Of a stretch of 64,000 nt of DNA, positions 36,498 through 46,741 are shown one piece after another. The notes beneath the pieces were generated by a model that saw only the letters and a program-made list of their open reading frames with translations, did not search any database and was not told where the DNA came from. The position numbers and the translations under genes are program-made. The stretch is from Vigna angularis (lineage: Eukaryota; Streptophyta; Magnoliopsida; Fabales; Fabaceae), in NCBI RefSeq assembly GCF_016808095.1, contig NC_068973.1, positions 9,544,501-9,608,500 on the forward strand, in the 5' to 3' direction. How positions within the stretch are numbered: position 1 is the first letter of the stretch; every line of letters starts with the position of its first letter.

Positions 36498-37095
36498 GGG
36501 TAACATCCCTGACCGACCATCATTCCCAACCGACGCACTTTGCTGATTACACGGTTAAATGCTAATGACACGTTAAAGTCCTAAATAAAGATTAAGGCAT
36601 TATTGGGCCGTTCCCAGGCCCCCAAAAGGTAAAAGCCCATTACAATTCACTATAAATAAAGGTCTCAGGTATGAACTCTGGACTAACTTGAATAACGATG
36701 CATACACGCATCACAATCGCTCTGTCATATTACTGACTTGAGCGTCGGAGTGCCTTTAGCAGGTACCCGGCCCCTCCCCAACTGGGAGTGTAGAGCAGCG
36801 CTAGGAGAGGGAGGACGCCCGCCCAACTCGGAACAGAGAGCGAGCGTCTGGAGCAGGAGGACGTCCGCTCGGCAAGGAACAGAGAGCGAGCGTCTGGATT
36901 AGAGGACGTCCGCCCGGTTTGGAGCGAGGAGTAGCGCTTGTCCATCTTTGTGCCGCCCGCCAGTGCCGCTTCCTTCGGTTCGTGGGATTCAGCAGGACGT
37001 CCGCTCGGTCCGTGCATCTTCATCGTGCGCCTGTCCGTCTTCAACAGTAAGTTAGTGTGTTTTAACAGGGTCCGCCCGGATCCAGACGAAACATT

Positions 37096-37113
37096 TGGCG
37101 CCCACCGTGGGGC
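37096..37113 (+). other. Primer-binding site, tRNA-Lys type
   Basis: TGGCGCCCACCGTGGGGC lies two bases after the LTR end. It is complementary to the 3' end of plant tRNA-Lys(CUU) as I recall it. The second element has the same site with two G-to-A changes. Confidence 0.7.
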
Positions 37114-37381
37114 CGTGTGACTTTAGTTACCCAGTGGTGACCACGAGAAATGAGCATCCGGCCCCCATTCACGACCGTCCGACCCCAAGTATTAGTCGTC
37201 CGGACTATTGGGCGGACACACCAACCTTGGGCGGGCGTCCACTTCTTGAATGGTTGGCCGCTCGTTCGGTCCAGATTCCTGGACGGACATGCAACCTTTG
37301 GCGGTTGTTCGGCTTTGGGCGGACGGCATTATACCAAACGTTCGCTCGGTCTATGCTGGGAGGGCCTATCAGTACATTTTA

Positions 37382-37743
37382 TAATGTAGACAATTTTTTA
37401 GACAACTTTTTGTTTTTGCAGGAGAGGAATTATGTTTTCATAAGGTGAAAGTTTTTAAATATGTTTTTTTATATTGAGGATAAATATTTTTAAGAGTTTT
37501 GTTTCTCTTAAATTTTCTATATTACAAAACTCTAATCTTAATTATTTATCAAAGTCAACTTAAAAGATTAAATTCATAGAAATTGATTTGAAATAACAAA
37601 AATTAAAAAAATTATGATAGAAAATTGAAAAGAACTTTTATTAGAATGGGATTCCATGAATCACATTATAATAAAATTTTGCTACATATCATGTTATTTA
37701 CATATTCAAGGTATACTCAGTTTAATTCTTTAGAATTGAATTC

Positions 37744-37778
<35 letters not shown>

Positions 37779-39690
37779 TTAAATTAAATTGTTAATTTCT
37801 TAATTCATTTAACATATAATTTGTATTAAAATCATATGTTTAAGAATAATTAGAAGAATTGACACCATTCCTAGTATGACTCCTTTTGGTTGCTCTATCT
37901 TATATCCATATTGAAGTTTATTTTCCAAAACTCATAAACATTCAAATTACATTATACTTCCATATCATGATAGTCAAACTAAGAAAGAGCATATGAACAA
38001 CATAGATATATTGCATACAAAAATTACATCAGAGTGAGTTCATTACGTTCAATTTCAATGAAAGATTAAATTAGCTACTCCTAATAATATAAAACATACA
38101 CGTTTGACGAAATTTGGTGAAGAATGACGTCTTAATGTCTTGAAGTAGCCTCTGTCCAATTCTTGGAATGATTTTCGTACTTTTCTATTTTCCCTGTTTT
38201 CTTTCTTTTTCGACTTAATAACCATTATAGAAATATATAATTCACTCAGCGAGCATGTATGCATTCGCTGAGCAAAACTCAATTGATGCTTTATTAACTG
38301 ATCCCACTTGTTGAGTGAGTCATTCTGCTCGTTGAGTGAGTGACCTTCCTTTTAACTAAGCAAGTCATGACTAACTCAACGAGAAAATGTTGACAAATCT
38401 TCAATAATGTATCAAGTTCTTGTATAGTTAGCTAATACTAACTTTCCTAATAACTATTACATTTTTTTACGAGAAAAAAACCTAACTAATGAATAATTAC
38501 AATTTTGAGAATCTTAATAAACATAAATAACAAGTATTTTTCACACTTATGAATTATTCATACCAAACTTATCATCAACATGTATAAGAGTGTATTAGTT
38601 TGAACTGGGTTAGATTTGATCCAATTATATATAAAACTCAACATAATTTTTTGAATTAATTGTATCAAAGTATTTTACTAGATAATCCAATTGAGTGAAT
38701 ACTCTTAAAACCATTAAGTTATGAAAGTAATATACAAATTATATATCTCTAAAGATGTTTTTACATCTTCTCGGTTAAATTATACATAAGATTAGACACG
38801 AATATGAAAATATGAAATGAGAAAAATATGATAGCTTATCACAATTAATCAATTGCCTCTATAAAAAGAAGAAATTAAGATGAGATTTGAGGTTAGTCGT
38901 AGTAAAAGTGTTGATCGCTAAGATGGATAGACCAAAAGTTGATTTCCCAAAATTATTTGTAAAAATATATGGTCACCAAGAATTGTTAATTTTAGAAATT
39001 AGTCTATGGGATACTTACCCAGTACCAAAGTAGCATCTAGAAGTAGTTTCTAGGAAGAGGGTGTTTTAGAAGAATTAATACAAAAAAACTTGTTAAGAGA
39101 TGAGTATAAGAAAAGAAAATGAGAGATACAAAAATCAATTTTCGAAAATAGGTGGGAGAATATTCACCAGACTCATGATTGTTTTTCAGATTTGGCTTAG
39201 GCCTTGAGCTTGGAGAATTTCTCCATAGCTAGAAGATCCCCATCGGTTCAAATTAGAATTTTTCATTTTGCTGGGATTGATATTTAGTTTTAGCCACCAG
39301 ATGTGTTAACAAACTATATCTATTCTACAAGACTTGTAGGGCTAGAATTTGGCCACAAATATATTTCAGAAGTGTGAACAGACTTGTATATCATGCTATA
39401 GAGTTCATATATTCGATGTAGTGATCCAAGTTATAAATTAAAATTCTGTAAAATCCGGAATTCAATTTTACATACTTGGGAAATACTGTATTCGAATTTT
39501 GATTTTGTTCTTAAAAAATATGATGCTTAATTACTGATTAACTGGCTTGGATCTAAACCACAATATAAAACCATCTCAGTTCCTCTGTACATGAAAATAG
39601 AAGGATCATTACAATCATGCCCAAATCTGTCTCAAAATTCACCCATTCAGGATTACACGAGAGGGACACAGGCTTTTATCATCATGTAAT
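37382..39690. other. Intergenic DNA with a (TA)n tract
   Basis: No gene was seen. A (TA)n run is at 37747-37774. Around 38245-38345, GAGTGAGT/CTCAGCGAG words form imperfect inverted repeats. The last about 150 bases are probably the 3' UTR of the minus-strand LHCA4 gene. Confidence 0.5.
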
Positions 39691-39701
39691 TGGATACAAA
39701 C

Positions 39702-40648
39702 TTAGTAGCCACGAATTGTGTTGATGATGGTGTTGTGCCATGGGTCAGAGAGATGCTGCAAGAGGTTCTCAAACGGTCCTTTCCCTGTCACGTTGTGTTG
39801 AACTATGAATCCCAAGAATGCCAACATAGCCAATCTCCCTACACAGATTACAACCAAACAAGGTTAGCTACAGAGTTCTACAAAAAGAATGAACAGATAA
39901 ATAGATTAAGAGAGAACAGAGCATGTACCGTTGGCAAGTTCCTTCTCCTTGGCCTCCAAAGTAGGTGCAAAGTTCAAGGGGTTGAACACACTACCAGGGT
40001 ATCCACACTCGTGTGCGGGCAAGCTGTATTGCTTGAAGATGGGATCTTGGTTGACACTGCCAGGGTTCTTGATGTCTTGCCATCTTCTGATCTCCACATA
40101 ATGGAACAGGATGAACTCAATCACAAAGAGGGTGGAAGATGAAGCAAAGTACTCTGCTTTCCCTGCATCATACCATTGAGGGGCATTGATGATTCCAAGT
40201 TTGGTGAAAACCTCAGGAAGCAACATTCCTGCAACACCCAACATGGCCCAGCGTCCATTCACAAGCTCAGCTTGAACATACCACCTCAAGTTCTCTGGGT
40301 CCTCAGCAAGCCCCAGAGGGTCAAACCCGTTGTCACCGGGAAGACTATCAGTATCACAAAAACACCAGTTAATAATTATGAATCCCTTTTCATCGGAAAA
40401 AAGAAGAATAGATACATAAAACTATACATCATCAGTTCTTACCTGCCATTAAGGTAAGCTGGGGAGGCCAAGCCTGGTAACCACTCTCCTTTCTTGGCTT
40501 CAACCTTGAAAGAAGCAGAAGGAGGACACCCCATTGGCCTCATACTCACTTCCCGGTTCAGTTTACCGGAAGACCCGGTTAGAAACCTAGATTTTGAGGC
40601 ACATGGCCGGAAAATGGCGGCGGAGGCTTGGGTGGTGACGGTGGCCAT
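39702..40648 (-). CDS. LHCA4: Chlorophyll a/b-binding protein of LHCI, LHCA4 type (252 aa)
   Basis: Three minus-strand exons, 40648-40443, 40344-39929 and 39838-39702, join in frame through GT-AG introns. Residues 1 to about 50 form a Ser/Arg-rich chloroplast transit peptide. The mature part starts at [18 protein letters not shown]. Helix 1 has [14 protein letters not shown] (E95, N98, R100), the middle helix [20 protein letters not shown], and helix 3 [18 protein letters not shown]. The protein ends in NTIRGY. It is a three-helix antenna subunit that pairs with Lhca1 on photosystem I in the thylakoid membrane. N98 replaces the His found in most LHC proteins as ligand of chlorophyll a603. In Lhca3/Lhca4 this Asn underlies the red-shifted chlorophylls. 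Length is normal and no lesion was seen. LHCA4 rather than another Lhca rests on the whole-sequence match. Confidence 0.93.
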
Positions 40649-40765
40649 GTTGATGACAGTGGAAGAGAGATGGGAAAATATGGTTGTTTTGTTTTGTGCA
40701 TGGCTTAGTCTTATTTCATATGTATTACTTTCCTTTCGGAGTCATTCCTGTGGCTCACATGTTCT

Positions 40766-40919
40766 ATTGGCGTTCCTCCGTTGATTTGTGCGATTTTTTT
40801 GATCGCACGGTTCAGGAGCGTTTCTGGCTTATCCCTTTATCAAGTGATATATCCACAAATCCATTTCTTCGCTGTTGTTGGCTAGGAGAAGATTCTGTGG
40901 GGTCGACGAGTGACACGTG
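40766..40919 (-). promoter_or_regulatory. Light-type promoter elements of the LHCA4 gene
   Basis: Read on the minus strand, upstream of the ATG at 40648: CCAAT at 40770-40766, GGATAAG (I-box) at 40834-40828, and CACGTG (G-box, within CCACGTGTCA) at 40919-40914, about 270 bases before the ATG. G-box plus I-box is the usual arrangement in light-regulated photosynthesis genes. A TATA box is not obvious. Confidence 0.55.
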
Positions 40920-40959
40920 GCATGATGGATGAGAGGGTTGAAATATCACCTTAACCCAA

Positions 40960-41636
40960 CCATTGATAGACACCTGGCTCTATGGCTTGCCATTAGGGTG
41001 GATTCTAGCTAAGATATATCCAGGTCAATGGTTTACTTCGGTGAAGGAAGAATCCTATTCCTACCAACATATTCCTAATACATGTTTTAAAATAACTTTT
41101 TAAGTAATTAAAAGTTTCATTACCAAAAGATATATAATTAAAAACTATAAGTGTGGTAGGTTTCACGTTTAGTTTCTATGAATTTATATTATATTTCATA
41201 AGTTCTAGAAAACAAATCAATATACTAAAGAGGAAGAACAGTAAAAGTTGAATTATTTATATGAACATTGAAGAATTCAAAGTTCATTCACCCAAATGCA
41301 ACATATCTAAATTTTGTTGTACAGGAGGTTTGGGATAAGTAACTTGGATAATACATTAAAAATATATTAATAGAAAATAAAATTTAATTAAAAAGGCTAA
41401 TTTTTTAATATTCAATAAATTAAAAAAATTAATAAGAACTCTATAAAAATATATTTTAAGTTTATAAATAACTTAAAACTTAATTAGGTCTATATTTTTT
41501 CTCATTTTATACACTAATTATTAAATTTGCCGAGTAACGAGGTATCATCCCTCACTTTTTATTGTTCAAACAACTAGTTGATATGCTTTTTTGTTACAAC
41601 TTACAATCATGGATTATTTTTAGACACTTCCCATTT
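40960..41636. other. Intergenic DNA between LHCA4 and a retrotransposon
   Basis: AT-rich, no gene. The last bases (GAAAG, 41637-41641) are the left target-site copy of the gypsy element. Confidence 0.55.
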
Positions 41637-41641
41637 GAAAG

Positions 41642-42221
41642 TGTACGGACAGCACGGTCTAGAGAGTGGCGTCGATATCAATCCAATTGTCAACGTTTCT
41701 TTAATTTTTTTTACTTCTTTGATAGTATTGCCAGACATCTTGCATAAACATTCACTGCGTGTTATTCTACTCGACCATTCATCCTTCCACTCGGGTGAGT
41801 AACAACTATGTACCGTACAGACTGGGCGGTCTAGACAATAGCGCCGACACCCACTTAACCGGACAGTTGCACAAGATCGACCGATAGGTGAACTGAGTCA
41901 TTAAGACTACGATTAAGGTAAATAGTGATTATGGCCATTGGGCTAGAATTGGGCCGTGATTAACTTTTCACTAATCCTAAGCCCATGACGAAAACTATAA
42001 ATACAGGTCAGAGGTAAGTGGTAGATAGGTTGCATTTACTGCACATTCATTACTATTCCATTAAATCGCCAAACGGTTCCTGTACTGACTTTGGCATCAG
42101 AGGATCTTTGACAGGTTCCCTCCCGGACGGAAGAGTGTGACAACGGAGCTTGGAGTGAGACCGGACGACAAGAAGACAAATTGTGAAGGAGTTTGGTGAC
42201 TCAGCCCCAATAACCGAAACA
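41642..42221 (+). repeat. 5' LTR of the gypsy element
   Basis: It begins TGTACGGACAGC and ends AACCGAAACA, with TATAAATA at 41996-42003 as the likely promoter. A degenerate copy of the LTR start (TGTACCGTACAGACTGGGCG) recurs inside it near 41811. Confidence 0.9.
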
Positions 42222-42224
42222 TTT

Positions 42225-42242
42225 TAGCGCCCATCGTGGGGC
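42225..42242 (+). other. Primer-binding site, decayed tRNA-Lys type
   Basis: TAGCGCCCATCGTGGGGC, three bases after the LTR, equals the site of the element at 36111 except for two G-to-A type changes. Confidence 0.7.
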
Positions 42243-42262
42243 CGAGTTACTTGCAAAACCCA

Positions 42263-43300
42263 ATGGTGACCACGAGAAACATGAGTGTGGACGACCAAGT
42301 GGAGATGATCTGAATGCTACAACAGAAGATGGAGGAGATGCAGCAGCGTCATGAGGCAGAACTCATAGCCGTCAGGGTTGAATGTTCGGCACGTATTGTC
42401 CGAGAGGGGGCAGGTGAGAAGGGGGAAGGAGAGCAGGCTAAGGAACGCGACAAGGCCGCAATGGAAGATCAAGACGAACACAACGAGTTGGTCACCCTGA
42501 AACAGGGAAAGGAAGAAACTTTGAGAGCGTTCATGGATCGCTACCAGAAGACCGTCCGACGGGTAAAGGGCTTGAGCCCAGAACTCGCCTTGCAATACAT
42601 CCTACCCGCCCTCAAGCGCGGGCCATTTAAGGATAGTGTTTGCCGACGGGCGCCCAAGACTATGGAAGAACTACGAGAGAGGGCGGCTGATGAGATAAGG
42701 GTGGAGGAGATGAAGCTATCGTACAAGAAGGAGAATCAGAAGAGCAAAGGAGAGAAAATCGTCGGTGGGAAATCGGGCGGTCCGGTTGGGAAGTCTAGAG
42801 GGTTTAAGTAAAGAGAACCACCTTGGGGACCGCGATTCCAATAGTACACCCCTTTAAACGCTCCTCGGGCGAAAATTTTCCAAGAAGCTTTAAGTGCGGA
42901 GTTGATTCTAGAGCCAAAGAGATGACCCACTCCGCCGGGGGCGGACGATAATAAACACTGCTTGTACCATAAAAACATGGGCCACACCACGGAGGAGTGT
43001 GTGACCTTGAAGGATAAAATAGAAGAGTTAATCCGTGGGAGGCAACTGAAGAAGGATGTGCGGATCTACCGACCACGTGTACCTGTGGATCGACCGAGTC
43101 CACGACGGACCAACCCAAGGAAGCCAGAGAGACAAGAAAGGTCTAGAAATGACCGAACCGATCACCCACAATCGGAGAGACGGCGAAGTAGAAGTCGTAG
43201 CAGAAGCCACGACTGTCCCCTGCGGGCACATATCAACACAATATCCGGTGGTTTCGCCAGAGGAGGATCTTCTTCATCCTCCCGCAAACGTCATGTGCGG
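42263..43300 (+). pseudogene. gag remnant of the gypsy element
   Basis: The gag ATG at 42263 (MVTTRNMSVDDQVEMI) meets a stop at 42311. The frame resumes to 42811 with a coiled-coil-like KMEEMQQRHEAEL. It then has the end of the gag core domain (ETLRAFMDRYQKTVRRVKGL), but the preceding capsid part is missing. Further down, CLYHKNMGHTTEECVTLKDK (42959-43018) is the C/H zinc-binding motif of this lineage, followed by an Arg/Ser-rich tail and INTISGGFARGG, which leads into the protease. Stops between these parts make it non-functional. Confidence 0.75.
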
Positions 43301-43320
43301 GCCCTCCGATCAGTCCAGCG

Positions 43321-43968
43321 GTGGTTAAGCCCCGATGGACGATGTCGTCCATTACGTTTTCAGTCGAAAATTTTCATGCATTTGACCCTGATCAAGATGA
43401 TCTGATGGTGATAACAGCGAAGATTGCCCGCTATAGTGTAAGTAAGGTGTTGATTGATCAGGGAAGCTCTGTGAACATCCTCTACTGGAAAATCTTACAG
43501 CATATGGATATTTCGAACGACCTCATCGTCCCATACAACGAGCAGATTTTCGGATTCGTGGGCGAAAGAGTGGACACTAGGGGGTATGTTGATTTACGTA
43601 CTCGACTAGGCACCGGTCGGGATACCAACGAGAAGAAGGTTAGATACTTGTTGGTGGAAGCCAACACTTCCTACAACGTACTCCTAGGTCGGCCGTGCTT
43701 TAATTCTTTCGGGGCAATCGTGTCAACCCCCCACCTCACGATGAAGTATCCCTCTAACAAAGGGACAATCTGCACTGTCCGAGCGGATCAAAAGACGGCT
43801 AGGGAATGTTATGCGGCAGGCCTGAAGCTTCATACCCGCACGGTGAGGAGGAGGCCGAGTGGATCTAAGGTGGCTTTGGCAAACCTTGACCCACGAAAAA
43901 ACATTGAAGATCGATTGGAGCCCCTCGGGGAGACGCAACTGGTCTTGATAGGAAAAGATGCTTCCTAG
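43321..43968 (+). pseudogene. Aspartic protease region of the gypsy pol
   Basis: A 215-codon open frame includes VSKVLIDQGSSVNILYWKIL. The usual D-S/T-G active-site triplet reads D-Q-G here. YNVLLGRPCFNSFGAIVST follows, which is typical of retropepsins of plant gypsy elements. It is open throughout but isolated from working gag and RT. Confidence 0.75.
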
Positions 43969-45030
43969 ACCACCGCTATGGCTCGTGGGCTGGAGCCTGA
44001 ATTGGAGAAGGAGATTCGTTTCGTTCTCTGGAAGAATCGAGACCTATTTTCTTAGATGACCGCTGATATGCCGGGGATCCATCCCTCGGTCATGTCCCAT
44101 AAATTGGCGTTGTTCAGAGGTTGGTCGGTCGGCCGGCTCACGGCACTATCTCGATTCATCCCTAAGCTGGCAGAGAGGGTACGACCGGTGCTGAGGAAGA
44201 TGAATAAGGGGACCAACTTAGTATGGGATGTAGAATGCGAACAAGCGTTCCAAGATGTCAAGGCCATCTTGATGAATCCACCAGTGATGAACTGCACGAC
44301 GCTAGGGAAAGATTTACAGATCTTTGTAGGTGTCTCTAAGTCAGCAATTAGCGTCGTGCTGTTGTAGGAAAAACCCGAGCCTAGGCTCATGTACTTCATA
44401 AGTCGGACCCTCCAGGAGGTCGAAACACGATATCAACAAGTAGAAAAGGTCGCCCTAGCCTTATTGAATGCTTTAGGAAGACTTCGGCCGTACTTCTAGA
44501 GTTATCAGGTCGTCGTCCTATCGGATTTCCCCATTTCTAAAATATTGAGGAAGCCCGACTTGGCAGGACGAATGGTGGGATGAGCGGTCAAGCTATCCGA
44601 ATTCGACCTACGTTATGAGCCGAGAGGATCAATTAAGGGCCAACACTTGGCCGATTTTGTAGTAGAGTTGCCCCTAGAGGTCAATGATGAGTGGAATTTG
44701 TACGCCAACGACGCGTCATAACGGTCTATGAGCGGGGCAGGTGTGGTTTTAGAGGGCCTCAACGGCTTTCTACTGGAGCATTCGTTAATTTTCAAGTTCA
44801 AAGCCCCCAACAATCAGGCCGAGTACAAAGCCCTAGTGGTTGGCCTAGAACTGGCAAGGGATATGGGGGCCTGGAAGGTGGTGTGCCAGACAGATTCTTA
44901 GTTGGTTATAGGGCATATGAACGGAGAGTTCCAGGTGAAAGAAGAACACCTCCTCCGGTATTCCCACAAAGCAACCGCGTTGACAAAGCCCGGCGGATAT
45001 GCTGTCTAAGCTAAGTACAGGAAGAGGGAA
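43969..45030 (+). pseudogene. Reverse transcriptase/RNase H remnant with the RT core deleted
   Basis: After DMPGIHPSVMSHKLALFR (about 44065-44120), the translation jumps to GRLTALSRFIPKLAERVRP. The second stretch normally follows the RT catalytic domain, so about 300 residues including the YVDD motif are gone. RNase H is recognisable (WDVECEQAFQDVK, YFISRTLQEVETRYQQVEKV, EFDLRYEPRGSIKGQHLADF, NQAEYKALVVGLELA) but is interrupted by several in-frame stops. Confidence 0.75.
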
Positions 45031-45286
45031 AGGGCAATTAACGACCATCATCCGCCAAGTCCTGCTCCAAGCGTCAGTGGAATGCTTGACGGTATTAAGA
45101 GATGATGTTGGGGATTAACGGACAAAGATTTGAGCATTAATGGCCCGGTAGGACGTAGGGCAGCTAGTGGAACCAGCCAACGCCAAGAAGATTGTTCGCT
45201 ATCTTATGGTAGGAGACGACCTGTATCGAAGGGGGTTCTCAACTCCCCTCCTTAAACGCCTCGGGATGAAAGAAGCGTAATATATT

Positions 45287-46040
45287 ATGAACGAGCTCCA
45301 TAATGGAATTTGCGAATTCCATATCGATCGTCGATCTCTGAAGGCTCGGGTACTGCGGGTCAGATACTACTGGCCAACCATGGAGGAAGATACTAAGGTC
45401 TTTGCTCAAAGGTGTTTCAGCTGCCAGGCTCACGCCAATAGCACGCACGCCCCACCGCACACCTTGCACACTATGACATCCCTAGACGAACGGTCAGGTG
45501 TAGGCCGTGAACAAGACGATCATAGCTGAGCTGAAGAAGCGGCTAGGGGAGAAGAAGGGAGCATGGGTGTATGAGCTCCTATAAGTGTTATGGGGCTACC
45601 GGTGTACTCCGCACCGAACGACCGGAGAAACGCCCTTCAACTTGACATACGGTACAAACACCATGTTGCCAGTCGAGTTGGGAGAACCCTCTCTACGACG
45701 CCAGATAGAGGACCTTCAGTTGAATGATGAAGAGTTAAGGCTAGAGCTTGACTCACTGGAGGAGAGACGGGAACAAGCGACGTTAAGGGCTAAAGCGTGC
45801 AAGCGAATGGTGGAGAGAAGATAGAACTCCAAGGTTCGGCCGAGGAACTTCCAAGATGGTGATTTGGTGTGGAGAAAGACTGGAGAAGCACGACGGACGA
45901 CCGCTCATGGCAAGCTCGCAGTCAAATGGGAAGGACCTTTCCGAATTTTAGAAGCCTTGGGAAACAGGGCCACTATTGTACCAGACGGACGCCCCATTTC
46001 AAACACTTGGAATGTCACTCACCTCAAGTTTTATTTTAGT
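45287..46040 (+). pseudogene. Integrase remnant: zinc-binding and C-terminal parts only
   Basis: The HHCC-type N-terminus is present (VLRVRYYWPTMEEDTKVFAQ then RCFSCQAHAN). The frame then passes within about 60 bases to NKTIIAELKKRLGEKKGAWV, LWGYRCTPHRTTGETPFNLT and the C-terminal FQDGDLVWRKTG...GPFRILEA. The DDE catalytic core between them is missing, with the junction near 45480-45510. Stops occur at 45582 and 45822. Confidence 0.75.
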
Positions 46041-46174
46041 TAATATTCATTTCTGATTGTATCTTTTCTTTTGAGATGATGAATGCAATGACAGGGCGTT
46101 CCCCTTTTCTTTTGGCCAAAATTTCTATGATAAAGACATGATCCGATAAAGCACTTAATCAAATAGAAATCTGA

Positions 46175-46395
46175 GTTGATGAATGGCGAGTTCTCCCAAT
46201 AGAACCACTACCGCTCGGAACATCTGAAAGTCCAAGTTGATGAACAACGAGTTCCCAAAGGAACCACTATCAATTTGGCCCGGGTGGTGAACGACGAGTT
46301 CTCCCAATAGAACCACTACCGCTCGGAACATCTGAAAGTCCAAGTTGATGAACGGTGAATTCCAAATAAAACCACTATCAACTTGGCCAGACGAT
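46175..46395. repeat. Tandem duplication, period about 108 bp, after pol
   Basis: GAGTTCTCCCAATAGAACCA, then CTACCGCTCGGAACATCTGA occurs twice, at 46188 and 46296, joined by a related spacer. A third weaker match follows (CCCATAGAACCACTACCGCC near 46411). Confidence 0.85.
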
Positions 46396-46741
46396 GACTT
46401 GTGCCTTCTTCCCATAGAACCACTACCGCCCGATCATGCCAACTCCCATAGAATGGCAAAAGTACAATTTTCTCTCACGAAAACGATTCATCTAGCACGT
46501 ATGCCAGAGAAATGAAAGATAGTAAAACTATAAAGACGAACGAGCGGTGAAATCATAATAACAACTTAGGCAAATTGAAGAGTAAATTGAATTAATGTGT
46601 AGGGGATATACAAAAATTCAGCCATAGGACGGTATGACCAACACCTAAACAGGTCAAGATGTTGGCCGACCGGCCACATGAACAATTACATCAAAATACT
46701 TAAAGCAAAAAGCAAAACCCCCTAACCAACTACTTGAAAAA

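Larger units (their letters stand above)
36111..37376 (+). mobile_element. Truncated Ty3/gypsy (Tat-like) element: 5' LTR, primer site and stub
   Basis: A GC-rich island in AT-rich DNA. The LTR starts TGTACCAGGG at 36111 and ends GACGAAACA at 37093. It has a TATAAATA box at 36651-36658. It is followed by the primer-binding site, then the gag leader GTGACCACGAGAAA shared with the element at 41642. The gag ATG is GTG here. Only about 280 bases of interior remain, ending ...CAGTACA at 37376. TTTTA flanks both sides (36106-36110 and 37377-37381), as a 5-bp target duplication would, although there is no 3' LTR. The far end inverted (TGTACTGATAGG) resembles the LTR start, so the right end may be a small inverted LTR piece. 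Confidence 0.7.

Noticed and set aside
36053..36571. Repetitive ORFs (VERPPK-type on plus, WADVLL-type on minus) suggesting a repeat protein
   Set aside because: They are by-products of an 18-bp minisatellite that keeps every frame open. They lie inside an LTR, without gene structure.
39690..40142. 150-codon plus-strand ORF
   Set aside because: It is antisense to LHCA4 exons 2-3; the minus-strand reading is a complete, conserved protein.
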